NCBI RefSeq assembly: GCF_031569985.1
Contig: NZ_JAMQKA010000026.1
Span: forward strand, 1 to 64,000
DNA: 64,000 nucleotides
DNA from: JAMQKA01 sp031569985
GTDB taxonomy: Bacteria; Bacteroidota; Rhodothermia; Balneolales; Balneolaceae
Reading direction: 5' to 3'
A program made the translations under genes and the position numbers. Shown here in pieces: positions 17,422 to 26,431 of the stretch; position 1 is the first letter of the stretch, and every line of letters begins with the position of its first letter. Below the pieces are notes generated by a model. The model was not told where the DNA came from and made no database searches. It was given only the letters and a program-made list of their open reading frames with translations.

Positions 17422-17688
17422 TTACTCCTCAAGCAGCTTTTCGAGTTCTTCCATGTCCACTGGCTCTGATACCTTACCTTCTTCAAGGTTCTTCATCGCC
17501 TTGTCCATCATCTCCAACGTACGCTTGGAAATCTCATCGGGATGAATTAACTCCCGGGGACTTAGTTTAACAGATCCATCTTCAAATTCAGTGACATGGT
17601 AATACTCTGTACGGGCTCCTCGTATAGTCAGGCGTTTTTTGGAGTCGAGTTTGGCATCGTACTCCTTTTTCTTTTCGGTAGCATTCAT
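17422..17688 (-). CDS. Probable antitoxin of the adjacent RelE-like toxin
   Basis: An 88-residue acidic protein upstream of the toxin with a nine-base gap, the usual antitoxin-first order. Residues ~12-45 (KLDSKKRLTIRGARTEYYHV then EDGSVKLSPREL) look like a small DNA-binding swapped-hairpin domain; residues ~50-88 are a charged helix ending EELEKLLEE that would wrap the toxin. Autoregulation is expected for such pairs but not shown. Function is inferred from context and layout. Confidence 0.65.
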   Translation of the reverse strand: MNATEKKKEYDAKLDSKKRLTIRGARTEYYHVTEFEDGSVKLSPRELIHPDEISKRTLEMMDKAMKNLEEGKVSEPVDMEELEKLLEE

Positions 17689-17875
17689 AGCTAACGGTCT
17701 ATTTTTCTTCTATTACATTGCGGGGTAACAATACCCCATATTGGGATTTCCCACAATATACGTTAGTTAACTCCTTAATTACAAGTTTTATTGCCCCCCT
17801 GGTAGTCTGGTTGAGTCACAAGGAAACTAGTAACTTATGCTAGATTGTGTAAATAGAGGAAGTTAGCAACTTCAT

Positions 17876-17989
17876 TTATTTGCTACAGCTACAGTTAAAA
17901 CAGCATCGAACTCTTCGGTCTTTTTCTCGAAAAAACTCTTTAATCAATTCGCAGAAAAACTGCTTAATGTCTTCTAAATTCATTTCCAT
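17876..17989 (-). CDS. Possible 37-residue Cys-rich small protein
   Basis: This frame runs from ATG 17989 to TAA 17876 within the 375-base gap between the antitoxin and the broken SDR gene. It reads a helical start (MEMNLEDIKQFFCELIKEFF) and a cysteine-dense tail (RCCFNCSCSK). No ribosome site is obvious. The tail resembles small metal-binding or heme-ligating peptides, but with one short frame this could be chance. I see nothing else in the gap. Confidence 0.25.
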   Translation of the reverse strand: MEMNLEDIKQFFCELIKEFFREKDRRVRCCFNCSCSK

Positions 17990-18064
17990 TGTATTATTTG
18001 GATAAAATTGCTCAGATTACCTGCTGCCTCAACTCTTGTTTGTTGGGTAATGTAGAGTTATCGA

Positions 18065-18807
18065 TTATTTCTTATTGACGGGAAAACAAACGCCCGTCAC
18101 TTGCTCACAGAGAGAAAGGAATTTGTCCTGCACGGCAGGGTTATTTGCCTGGGGATGATAATCTGCTTCTTTTTTGTGGTGGAAATTACGGCCGCTAACA
18201 TTATCGTTTCCCTCATCGTTCACAGCCAGCCACACTTGGGTCTGGTACCCTTTCTGAAGATCATCGGGAGCACCGGAGCCGCCCATGTTCGTAGGGACCC
18301 AACTAGGATCGACGGCATTGGCATATACGTTCGGCCATCTACGGGCTACGGCTTTTGTTAACAGAACCACATGCAATTTGAATCAGAGTAACTGATGCTT
18401 CCTTCATCCAACTTTATTTTCTCCAGTGAAGGATCTCCCTGCTTATGCATCCCTGAACTAAGGTAGATCAAGCGTTTTGGCTTTTGGATCAGGCCGGTCA
18501 GGATATACGGCGCTAATGTGTTTACGGTCAAGATCTCCTGACCTGAAGCCCGATAAACCCCGGCATTATGAATAATTGCATCAAAATCACCTAATGCATT
18601 TACATCTTCTGCCAGAGATTTGGTCTCCTTCATGCTGGAAAGGTCCCCGATGACTATGGCTTTAGCACCAGGAATTTCTTTTTCGGCATCGTTGGCTCGT
18701 TGTTTGTTGCAGGCATGCAATACAACCTCATGTCCCTGATTGATCAGGGATTCGGCCGCCAATTACCCTAATCCTGCAATAGATCCCGTTATAAATATCC
18801 GTGCCAT
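18065..18807 (-). pseudogene. Short-chain dehydrogenase/reductase pseudogene
   Basis: The original gene starts at ATG 18807 and reads MARIFITGSIAGLG, the Gly-rich NAD(P) loop, then TAA at 18763-18765 where relatives have a coding residue. The same frame continues LAAESLINQGHEVVLHA, DLSSMKETKSLAEDV, IIHNAGVYRA, LIYLSSGMH and SYSDSNCM, then breaks; the next frame takes over with LHVVLLTKAVARRWPNVYAN and VDPSWVPTNMGG. Relatives read S-Y-S-D-S-K-L-H, so one A is missing in an A-run near 18376-18378. The active-site Ser and Tyr are still visible (LSSG, SYSDS). Two independent lesions make this a true pseudogene rather than a single read error. It is the last gene of the 18-31 kb cluster. Confidence 0.9.
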
Positions 18808-18843
18808 GTTAATATAGTGTCAAAGAATAAATTCGTTTCTTTA

Positions 18844-19713
18844 CTAAAAACGATACGAGTAATTTAAACTGATATTCCATAGAGGGTCATCATTTTCAAT
18901 CTCGCTATCAATAACTTTGTTGATGGTGGTTGAAATTGTAAATGGAATATCTATCATACCCAGTGCAAAGCTTGAGGCCACATAAAAACCGTCGATCTCA
19001 TCAATTTTTAAGTAATAGACCTGTGGCCTCAGACTCATGTACAGATCATTAAATAGAGAGATATTTGGAATACTGCTGTACAGGCTCAGATAGTGCGTTT
19101 GGTCCGGCACGGATGATTCCAAACCGTGTCCGCCCAAATAATAGAACCCAACATCAAAATTTTCGGTAACTGAATAACTTGTATTCATATCACCGGCCAA
19201 AAATCGTCGTGCTTCGATGATTTCTTCTGATTGGTCAGCTTCATCGATCAGAGCAGGTACGGTTCGAAATGAATAGGCAGGATGGGCACCTATTCTAAAT
19301 GAAAATTTATCATTCTTGACTATATCATACCGAAACCAAAACAGGAAAGACCACGGCTTGCCTTCCAGTGAGAATCTTAGTTCCGGTTCGAATCGAAATC
19401 TTTTTCCAACTGACAAATTAAAAATTGCCGCCGGCTCACCAAGAGCCAGTGATGGCACAGTGGAAATTCCCTCATTCATTACACTTATGCTACCCGAGAC
19501 ATCCAGTTTTTCGTTAGAATTTCCCTGTGAAAAACCCGGATATGCAATGATATTAAAAACAATCAACAGGATGGATGTTTTAAATAATCTTGAATGCGTC
19601 AAATGTCTGATTGTACGTTCAAAGGCAGTGTTTGATCTTTTTACTACTGATGAGGCTTTTAAATGAAATTTTTTGACTTGATCAGAAATGTTAACTGCCA
19701 TCGGCCATCTCAT
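18844..19713 (-). CDS. Outer-membrane beta-barrel protein (DUF6268-like)
   Basis: A 289-residue protein. The hydrophobic export signal is at residues ~44-62 (LFKTSILLIVFNIIAYPGFS), so the real start may be later than ATG 19713, but no good internal ATG precedes the signal. The mature part alternates polar and aromatic residues (FLFWFRYDIVKND, FDVGFYYLGGHGLE, PQVYYLKIDEIDG) and ends ISLNYSYRF with a terminal Phe, the mark of a barrel inserted by BAM. It overlaps the cupin gene by 23 bases, so it is translated from the same message. Transported substance unknown. Confidence 0.65.
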   Translation of the reverse strand: MRWPMAVNISDQVKKFHLKASSVVKRSNTAFERTIRHLTHSRLFKTSILLIVFNIIAYPGFSQGNSNEKLDVSGSISVMNEGISTVPSLALGEPAAIFNLSVGKRFRFEPELRFSLEGKPWSFLFWFRYDIVKNDKFSFRIGAHPAYSFRTVPALIDEADQSEEIIEARRFLAGDMNTSYSVTENFDVGFYYLGGHGLESSVPDQTHYLSLYSSIPNISLFNDLYMSLRPQVYYLKIDEIDGFYVASSFALGMIDIPFTISTTINKVIDSEIENDDPLWNISLNYSYRF

Positions 19714-20191
19714 ACTCTTTGTCCGTTACCGGATCAGCCCAGCTTGTTCTGCCTTCATCTAAATCGGGTACAATGGCCGTATGGGTCATTGATTGCTCAG
19801 GAGACCCACCATGCCAGTGGGGTACATTTGCCGGTGCTTTAATCACATCTCCCTCGCGGATAATTTTGATCGGTTTCCCTTCTTCCTGGTAGTATCCTAC
19901 ACCATCAGTTACAATTAGGATTTGACCTCCGGCATGGCTGTGCCAATTGGTTCTTGCTTTGGGTTCAAACATCACTTTACCGGCTACGGTGTTTAAGTTG
20001 TCTTCCGGCTCTACGATCATATTCACCCAAACAGTACCGGTAAAATTGCCGCCGGACACCTCGTTTCCTTTTGGCTGGATAGTGGACATATTATAATGTT
20101 CATCGCTTTCAGTTTGAGCCATTACCTGGAGTGCAGGCATCAGTAAAAAAGCGATCACTAACATTGAAGTCGTTTGTTGTATAAAATTCAT
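19691..20191 (-). CDS. Exported cupin (mandelonitrile-lyase/quercetinase-like)
   Basis: A 166-residue cupin with a Sec signal peptide (MLVIAFLLMPALQVMAQ). Motif 1 is FEPKARTNWHSHAGGQILIV, with two histidines positioned to bind metal, and motif 2 is VIKAPANVPHWHGG. This subgroup commonly accompanies carboxymuconolactone-decarboxylase proteins, as it does here (57 bases upstream). ATG 20191 is preferred to the TTG at 20200. It would act in the periplasm. Reaction unknown. Confidence 0.8.
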   Translation of the reverse strand: MNFIQQTTSMLVIAFLLMPALQVMAQTESDEHYNMSTIQPKGNEVSGGNFTGTVWVNMIVEPEDNLNTVAGKVMFEPKARTNWHSHAGGQILIVTDGVGYYQEEGKPIKIIREGDVIKAPANVPHWHGGSPEQSMTHTAIVPDLDEGRTSWADPVTDKEYEMADGS

Positions 20192-20247
20192 GGTTGACAA
20201 AGGTTGATTTAATGATTGTTGGATAGTGGATTGCGGATTTTTGAAGC

Positions 20248-20985
20248 CTAATCAGACCTGTTGTCCAGCACGTTATCCAGAACGGATTGAGCTGTTGCAG
20301 CTTTTTCTTCGCCCAAGGTTGATTCAATAACACCTACGAATTCCTTCAACTGGCCGGGGGTAAACCCTACATTCAGGGAAAGATTGAAATGGCTTCCCAA
20401 CATGGGCTCCACACCATCAAGGCTGCTGAGTATGGAAATGACCACCAGTTCTCGTTGGGCGTAGGTTAACACATCCCGCTCAAACAGGTCGGCAAACAGG
20501 TGTTCTTTGAGGAATCTGTCAATGGCAGGAGCAAAAGCTCCGTAGCCCGATTCCGGATTACCCCAGTCTGAACCGGTAAGCTCATACAGGGTTTCCACTC
20601 CCCGTTCGTATTTGCTTCGGTCATCATTGATTGGAGATGCTTCCGGGCCCCGTTCATCCTGGATGCCATTAGCCTCACGCTCTTCCAGGACCTCCATAAA
20701 GGTATTAAGCCCGCGAATGCTGCGGGGGAATCCGGCATAGGCGTAGAGATGTACCATAGCCTCCTTAATCTCATTGACTGTCAGACCAGAATCCAAACCG
20801 TTATGTAGTGCAGGTTTTAAGCTTTGAAGGTCTCCGATGGCTGTGTAGGCTGCAATCGGAATGAGACCTTGTTGCTTTTCGCTTAGTCTCTGACTCTGTT
20901 CTGAGTTTTGAGCCTTCAGATCGAGTGAAAGACAACTTACTGCCACAAATAAACTGATAAGTAATCGTGTACTAAGTTTTTTCAT
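20248..20985 (-). CDS. Exported carboxymuconolactone-decarboxylase-family protein
   Basis: A 245-residue protein with a signal peptide (LLISLFVAVSCLSLDLKAQ) and two CMD/AhpD-like domains: residues ~45-115 (GLTVNEIKEAMVHLYAYAGF) and ~150-235 (LTYAQRELVVISILSSLDGV). Neither domain keeps the Cys-x-x-Cys of AhpD peroxidases, so peroxidase activity is unlikely; the CMD fold may serve decarboxylation or lactone chemistry. It starts 20 bases after the esterase pseudogene ends and forms a pair with the cupin. Confidence 0.8.
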   Translation of the reverse strand: MKKLSTRLLISLFVAVSCLSLDLKAQNSEQSQRLSEKQQGLIPIAAYTAIGDLQSLKPALHNGLDSGLTVNEIKEAMVHLYAYAGFPRSIRGLNTFMEVLEEREANGIQDERGPEASPINDDRSKYERGVETLYELTGSDWGNPESGYGAFAPAIDRFLKEHLFADLFERDVLTYAQRELVVISILSSLDGVEPMLGSHFNLSLNVGFTPGQLKEFVGVIESTLGEEKAATAQSVLDNVLDNRSD

Positions 20986-21004
20986 ATTGTTTCTTTTTTA
21001 ATGG

Positions 21005-22662
21005 TTAAATACCACGTGATTGTAAACGGTCTCTAAATTTCTCAATGGCTTTTTTAATCACATCCAGTCTTTCTTCTCTGGGATCGGGCTTGCCGACTGT
21101 TTCACCATCGGACTCAATTTCGAGTATCTCCTCATTTTGAGTATTGTAAACGGGCCATTTAGGTACCCCCGCGCCATTAGGATCACCTGTTTTGGCGAAG
21201 TTTGCCCAATAGGTATTCATCACCTGCGCTAACTTTTGTTCTTCAGGTGTTGGTTCAGTATCTCCCCTGCGGGCCTCCAGGTTGTTAAACACGTAGGAGA
21301 TTTCTGATCCGTGTCCGGCGCCAAACCGCATTCGCTCCTGCATGGCTTCCGGGACATAGGAAAAGAGATACATATAGGCGGGATTGCCTTCATCAACAAA
21401 AGCTCTTGCTGTCATGCGGGCCGGCTCACCCCATGCCCAGTCGGTATTAAACTTTGTGATAACCTCAGCGAACTCCTTGTTGCCTTCGGGGTCGTAAGCA
21501 GCTTTCGCCTCATCTTCCAGCTCTCCAAAAAGTGAAAACAGCTCCTCTTTTGAGCTGCTGTTATTTACAAAACTACCCCCTACTTCGGCACTTGTATTCC
21601 CGATGATAAGCGGAACGTCTGCCTGTCTGCCGGCTTCGTATGCACTCTCGGCCGTTTCTACTACCAGTTCTCCATCCAGAATCGGACCCGAATAGGTGCG
21701 TGGACCACCCTCTCCATCGGTTTCTTGACCTCCATCCACAATCTCTTTCAACACTCAGGTCGCGAAGTTTTGCCAGTGCTTCTTCACCTGTTCCCTCAAT
21801 CCCCTTTTTATGGGCAAAGTTTATTTCAATTGATTCAGCAGAAACAGTGTAGAGGGGATCAGCATTATCTTCACGAATCGGCCTGCCGGTAAGTACCCCG
21901 TCACGACCGCCGCCCGACTCACTGATTGCTTTATGAAAACGACCTCTTGCAGCCGGTATGGTCATGAGTGAATGAACCGACACGCCACCGGCAGAGAAAC
22001 CGAAAATGGTAACATTATCCGTATCGCCGCCGAATGCTGCAATATTCTCCTGTATCCATTCAAGTGCGGCAATCTGGTCCATATAAGCGTAGCTGCCCTT
22101 CGGCTCCTCCGGATGCTCTTCACTCAAGGCGGGAAATGCAAAATGGCCGAGGCGTCCCAGGCGATAGTTGAAGGTGATCAGGATAACCCCTTGTTTGGCA
22201 AATTCCTCTCCCGAGGTTGTAGCCCCGGCACCACTTCCGCCCACAAAAGCACCACCGTGGATCCATACCATAAACTGGCAACTCTGCATCAGGTTCGGCC
22301 TCGGCTGGTGCCCATACATTAAGATATAGGCAATCTTCTGACGAGCCGTCCGAAATGGTCCCGGGCGCAGCTCCCCATCCGGCCTGAGCACAATTTGCCC
22401 CAAACTCGGTTGCATCAAGCTCACCATCCCAAGAAGATACTAGTTGTGGCGGGCGCCAGCGTAATTCGCCAACCGGTGGAGCAGCATAGGGAATTCCTTT
22501 GAAGCTTGAAACTTCTCCTTCCGTCACGCCACGTACAACGCCGTTCTCGGTACGAACAGTTGGTGATGCATTGGAATCTGTTCCCTGGGCAAACAATGAT
22601 GAATGATGAGCCTGCATTACGCAACTCATGATGATAACTAATCCTGCTATTACTTTTTTCAT
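21005..22662 (-). pseudogene. Type-B carboxylesterase, two frameshifts
   Basis: One gene in three frames. Frame 1 starts at ATG 22662 with a signal peptide and reads GVVRGVTEGEVSSFKGIPYA, DCLYLNVWAP, then ELPV. Frame 2 continues MVWIHGGAFVGGSG, FGGDTDNVTIFGFSAGGVS (nucleophile Ser in GFSAGG) to LRDLSVE. Frame 3 continues EIVDGGQE, ARRGDTEPTPEE and to 21005. The first break is one extra base in the A-run at about 22272-22274; the second is one extra base near 21746, where V-E-E-I would be restored. Joined, the protein is ~550 residues, the normal size for this family. Each shift alone would remove the C-terminal catalytic residues. Confidence 0.92.
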
Positions 22663-22720
22663 TTTAATAAGTGATATTTAAAGGGTTCTTTCTTGAGTAG
22701 TGAGTTATACTTTTTGCCAG

Positions 22721-23209
22721 CTATTCATCGCCCCCTGACATCAGCTTTGTAAAAGACAGGGAACCCAACTTCCATCCATCATCCAGTTTCACATACACTT
22801 CGGTAACTTCAAATGGATTGGTGACTTCATTTCCGCCAACTTCCGCAATCAGGGTGATTCTGTTTAAGAGAATGGCCGTATTGTCAATAATATTCACCGA
22901 CACCTCGTGGATATCGGTTTGCTTGTACCAGATCCCTCCGCTTTCAATAATGTTGAGTTCCCGTTCTTTACCCCAGGATCCTCCCATGTGGACGAACTCC
23001 GCTTTTTCGTGAAAGAGATCCGCCAGGGCCTCCACGTTTTTGTCAGCCATCCACTGCCATTTTTCTTCAGAGAGATTAATGATTTCCTGCTGTGTATCTG
23101 TCATGCTTTCATTTTGCTGTGCCATGACCCAGTCGGTCGACGAAATGGTAAGAAGAAGTACCACAGCGGGTATTTTAAGGCAGATTTTTACAAGTTTTCG
23201 ATTCATCAT
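22721..23209 (-). CDS. Exported DUF4440/NTF2-like protein (paralogue 1)
   Basis: A 162-residue SnoaL/NTF2-fold protein with a Sec signal (LKIPAVVLLLTISSTDWVMAQ). The domain begins NLSEEKWQWMADKNVEALAD and holds FVHMGGSWGKERELNIIESG and VTEVYVKLDDGWKL, as in DUF4440. It is a paralogue of the protein at 30750-31217: the stretches QKWQWMADKNVE and GKERELxIIESGxIWYK are nearly the same in both. Start chosen at ATG 23209 because the longer frame adds 37 residues ahead of the signal. The cavity of this fold binds small molecules; substrate unknown. Confidence 0.8.
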   Translation of the reverse strand: MMNRKLVKICLKIPAVVLLLTISSTDWVMAQQNESMTDTQQEIINLSEEKWQWMADKNVEALADLFHEKAEFVHMGGSWGKERELNIIESGGIWYKQTDIHEVSVNIIDNTAILLNRITLIAEVGGNEVTNPFEVTEVYVKLDDGWKLGSLSFTKLMSGGDE

Positions 23210-23271
23210 AACGTTTGTTTTTAGTGATTTAGATTTTATTGCATAAAGTACCTGGGAAGCATTGCCTTGTC

Positions 23272-24261
23272 TTAGTTCGCCAGATGGGTTTCCCAAAAAT
23301 TGACTGCATGCTTCATCCAACCTTCCGCATCTGTACCTTGACCGGTTCCGAAACCATGTCCGGCCGTTTCATACTTTCTGTATTCTACATCAACCCCGGC
23401 ATTTCTCAGATTTTGTACGCGCTGTTCCACACCTGATACATTTACGATCCAGTCATTTTCTGCCACGGTGATAAATGTTGGTGGAAAGTCAGATGAGTAC
23501 GTTGACTGGCCGGTATATGCGATGACGGTTGCAGCAGGTTTTGGAAGATTGCTGTCCACGAAAGCAGATACTCCATGTAATGCAATATTGCCTACCATCC
23601 TGGCACCAGCGGAGCCACCCCATAATGAGTACCCATTTGCACTGACTCCGAGCTTTTCTGCATTATTGATTATGTAAGAAATAGCAGCCGAAAGATCGTC
23701 AGTTGCTATTTGGCCACTGCCGGTTCGGTATCTAATTACAAAAGCGTTAAGTCCCTGTTTACTGATCTCTTGGGCAAGCGGGAACCCTTCGTGTAATGAG
23801 CCCACATAGCTAAATCCGCCGCCGGGGGACACGATCGCAAATGGAGCCCTCGGTTCACCCCTGAAAAGGAAGAGACCGGTTTGTTTCTTTGAGGGATCCT
23901 GTTGCTTTTGCTGTTCTGAATAAAAATTATAGAATATGGTTCTGCCACTACTGACCTCATCAATCATATCATTAAGTGCCGAAAGAACCCCTTCAGGCTG
24001 AACATTGCTGTGATACGGCATCAGCCTGCCCACATTTCTCAACGGGGTATCGTAATAAGATGAGTTATTTTCCCAGGGCAACAACAGTTCGCCAAATCCC
24101 TCGAAAGCCGGGTGGTTCACGATATCACTTACGGTATCATTGAGTGTTAAATGGTTTTGTACCATTTGATCTTCCCTTGTGTTATACACAGAATCGACCG
24201 GGTCATTATTCGTTTGGAGTAATAAAAGGACCGAAAACAACATCCACATTATCTTTACCAT
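23272..24261 (-). CDS. Exported alpha/beta hydrolase (dienelactone-hydrolase/lipase-like)
   Basis: A 329-residue protein with an N-terminal hydrophobic signal (IMWMLFSVLLLL). The catalytic domain starts near residue 140: PFAIVSPGGGFSYVGSLHEG holds the oxyanion region, GYSLWGGSAGARMVG holds the nucleophile Ser (GGSAG), and ETAGHGFGTG holds the catalytic His; an Asp lies in AENDW. This matches BD-FAE/esterase-type hydrolases. A ~120-residue N-terminal part has no family I recognise. It lies between two broken genes and is itself intact. Confidence 0.8.
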   Translation of the reverse strand: MVKIMWMLFSVLLLLQTNNDPVDSVYNTREDQMVQNHLTLNDTVSDIVNHPAFEGFGELLLPWENNSSYYDTPLRNVGRLMPYHSNVQPEGVLSALNDMIDEVSSGRTIFYNFYSEQQKQQDPSKKQTGLFLFRGEPRAPFAIVSPGGGFSYVGSLHEGFPLAQEISKQGLNAFVIRYRTGSGQIATDDLSAAISYIINNAEKLGVSANGYSLWGGSAGARMVGNIALHGVSAFVDSNLPKPAATVIAYTGQSTYSSDFPPTFITVAENDWIVNVSGVEQRVQNLRNAGVDVEYRKYETAGHGFGTGQGTDAEGWMKHAVNFWETHLAN

Positions 24262-24308
24262 ATTTCACTGGATTAAATCAGAAGGAATTCGTGCGATTTT
24301 TTGGGGTA

Positions 24309-25159
24309 TCAATCCTCTTCCAACCGGCTTGCAAACCACTTGATGACTTCCGGGTCGCGGTGGCTGAAAAACTGGCTCTTACCGGTATCCAGTGATTGGA
24401 TCGATTCCATATCTTCATCCGAAAGTTCAAAGTCGAATACTTCAATATTCTCCTTCATTCTTTCCTTATGGACGGTTTTTGGAATTACTACAACACCTCG
24501 CTGAATAAGCCATCTTAAGACCACCTGGGCGGCGGATTTGTTATATTTCTCACCGATGGAGACCAATAGCTCATTGCTGAACGTGTTGTTCTTACCCTCA
24601 GCAAATGGAGCCCAGGATTCATGTTGAACACCGTTTTCTTCTAAAAACTCTTGATCTTCTTGCCGTTGATAAAATGGATGGGTTTCAATTTGATTTACGG
24701 CCGGAACCACCTCATTGTTGACGATCAGATCCATCACGCGGTCAGGGTGAAAATTGCTCACACCGATCGCTTTCAGGGTTCCATCGTGATACAACTCTTC
24801 CATTGCACGCCATGAACCATGTACATCTCCAAACGGCTGGTGAATTAAGTACAGACCAGATAATCTGTTTGCAGTTTGTTCAGGGATTCTTCTACGGCCT
24901 TTTTGGTTGCTTCATACCCGACATGCGAAATCCAGAGCTTGGAGGTGAGAAAGATCTCTTCTCTGGCTACCCCGGTTTCTTTGATCGCCGCACCAACCGC
25001 TTCTTCGTTTTGATAGGCCGCTGCCGTATCGATGGAGCGATAACCTACATCGATCGCATCAAGCACATATCGCTTGCATTCATTATGATCTGGGATTTGA
25101 TAGACGCCATATCCCATGATTGGCATTTCTACGCCATTATTTAGCACTACATTCTTCAT
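24309..25159 (-). pseudogene. Aldo/keto reductase with one-base deletion
   Basis: Frame 1 starts at ATG 25159: MKNVVLNNGVEMPIMGYGVY, the AKR residues Asp/Tyr in SIDTAAAYQNE and Lys in LTSKLW, to LQTDYL. Frame 2 then reads LYLIHQPFGDVHGSWRAMEE (catalytic His), GVSNFHPDRVMDL and on to 24309. Relatives read T-D-Y-L-D-L-Y, so one A was lost at about 24856-24860. Restored length (~283) fits AKR family 4/5 enzymes such as DkgA-type 2,5-diketogluconate reductases. No signal peptide, unlike the Tat-exported neighbour. Confidence 0.92.
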
Positions 25160-25240
25160 AACATTTCTTCTTCCTTCGTTATCTTTTTAATTACATCTGA
25201 ATTAGTTTAAATCTGTAGTTGAATAGATTTAAACTCAAAA

Positions 25241-26401
25241 TCATTGATCAGTCACGGCCGATTCGAATGATCGCACACCGGCCAGTTCAATTTCTTCGAA
25301 ATCCTCTCGAAACTCTTTCAGCTCATCGGCGGAAAATTCTATTTCAAGTGCCCCAAGATTTTCTTCCAGATGATGGAGCTTGGTCGTACCCGGAATAGGC
25401 ACTATGAACGGCTTCTGTGCCAGTAACCATGAGAGAGCAACCTGTATGGGAGTGGCATTTTTACGCACACCCCATTCCCGAACCAGATTCAGAAGTGCCA
25501 TGTTTTGCTCCAGGTTTTCGGGTAAAAATGAACCGACAGAATTATGCCTGGAATTTTCAGAAAACCGGCTGTATTCATTAAACTTATCCGCGAAAAAACC
25601 ACGGCCAACAGGTCCCCACGGCACGAAACCAATTCCAAGCTCTTCGCAGGTATCCAGAACCTTATTTTCAGGAAAGCGTTCCAAGAGCGAATATTGCGTC
25701 TGGAGTGCCGCAATGGGCTGAACGGAATGTGCTCGCCGTACAGTATCCGGAGCTGCCTCTGAAAGACCAAAGTGGCGAACTTTGCCCTCATCAATGAGAT
25801 CTCCGACCGCCCCTGCCATATCTTCGATCGGGACTTCCGGATCAATTCGATGACAATAAAGCAGATCGATATAGTCGGTTTGAAGCTGTTTAAGCATTTC
25901 GTCCACCGTTTTGCGAATGTGAGCGGGTTTACTGTTCCGACCGTTGATCGACCAGTCGCCATCTTCGCTGACGTCAAACCCAAACTTGGTCGCAATTGCG
26001 ACTTGATCACGCACGGGCTTGAGCGCCTCACCTACGAGCTCTTCATCAGTAAGCGGACCATACACCTCTGCGGTGTCAAAAAACGTAACACCTCGTTCTA
26101 CAGCTCCCCGTATGACTGGAATCATCTCTTTATTGTCGCGGGGCGGGTTGTAGGAACCTGATTTCATACTCATACATCCCAAACCAATAGGTGAGACTTC
26201 AAGATCCCCCAACATGCGCGTTTCACCGCTGACATTAACCTTGCCAGATGTCGATTTACCTGTCGCTTGAGCATTTGAATTAGTCCATGGCAGGGATGAA
26301 AGTGTCAATCCGGTTCCTGCAATAGCAGCAACCTTGGCCAAGAAATCACGACGGGTTGTTTTATTCGTTTCTGAATTGGATAATTCATTTTCCTTTTTCA
26401 T
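25241..26401 (-). CDS. Tat-exported aldo/keto reductase
   Basis: A 386-residue NADP-type aldo/keto reductase behind a twin-arginine signal (TTRRDFLAKVAAIAGTGLTL). The AKR tetrad is intact: Asp and Tyr in FFDTAEVYGP, Lys in IATKFGF, His in YCHRIDP; the barrel ends PIPGTTKLHHLEENLGA, the phosphate-binding strand. It is 30 bases downstream of a very similar cytosolic AKR (26432-27415), of which it looks like a duplicated and exported form. Tat export carries proteins already folded with cofactor, so NADP(H) may be brought along. Substrate unknown. Confidence 0.9.
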   Translation of the reverse strand: MKKENELSNSETNKTTRRDFLAKVAAIAGTGLTLSSLPWTNSNAQATGKSTSGKVNVSGETRMLGDLEVSPIGLGCMSMKSGSYNPPRDNKEMIPVIRGAVERGVTFFDTAEVYGPLTDEELVGEALKPVRDQVAIATKFGFDVSEDGDWSINGRNSKPAHIRKTVDEMLKQLQTDYIDLLYCHRIDPEVPIEDMAGAVGDLIDEGKVRHFGLSEAAPDTVRRAHSVQPIAALQTQYSLLERFPENKVLDTCEELGIGFVPWGPVGRGFFADKFNEYSRFSENSRHNSVGSFLPENLEQNMALLNLVREWGVRKNATPIQVALSWLLAQKPFIVPIPGTTKLHHLEENLGALEIEFSADELKEFREDFEEIELAGVRSFESAVTDQ

Positions 26402-26431
26402 AGTGATAGACCTTTTGATTGGTTCGTGATT

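Noticed and set aside
20248..20985. AhpD-type peroxidase role for the exported CMD protein
   Set aside because: Neither domain keeps the Cys-x-x-Cys pair needed for that activity.
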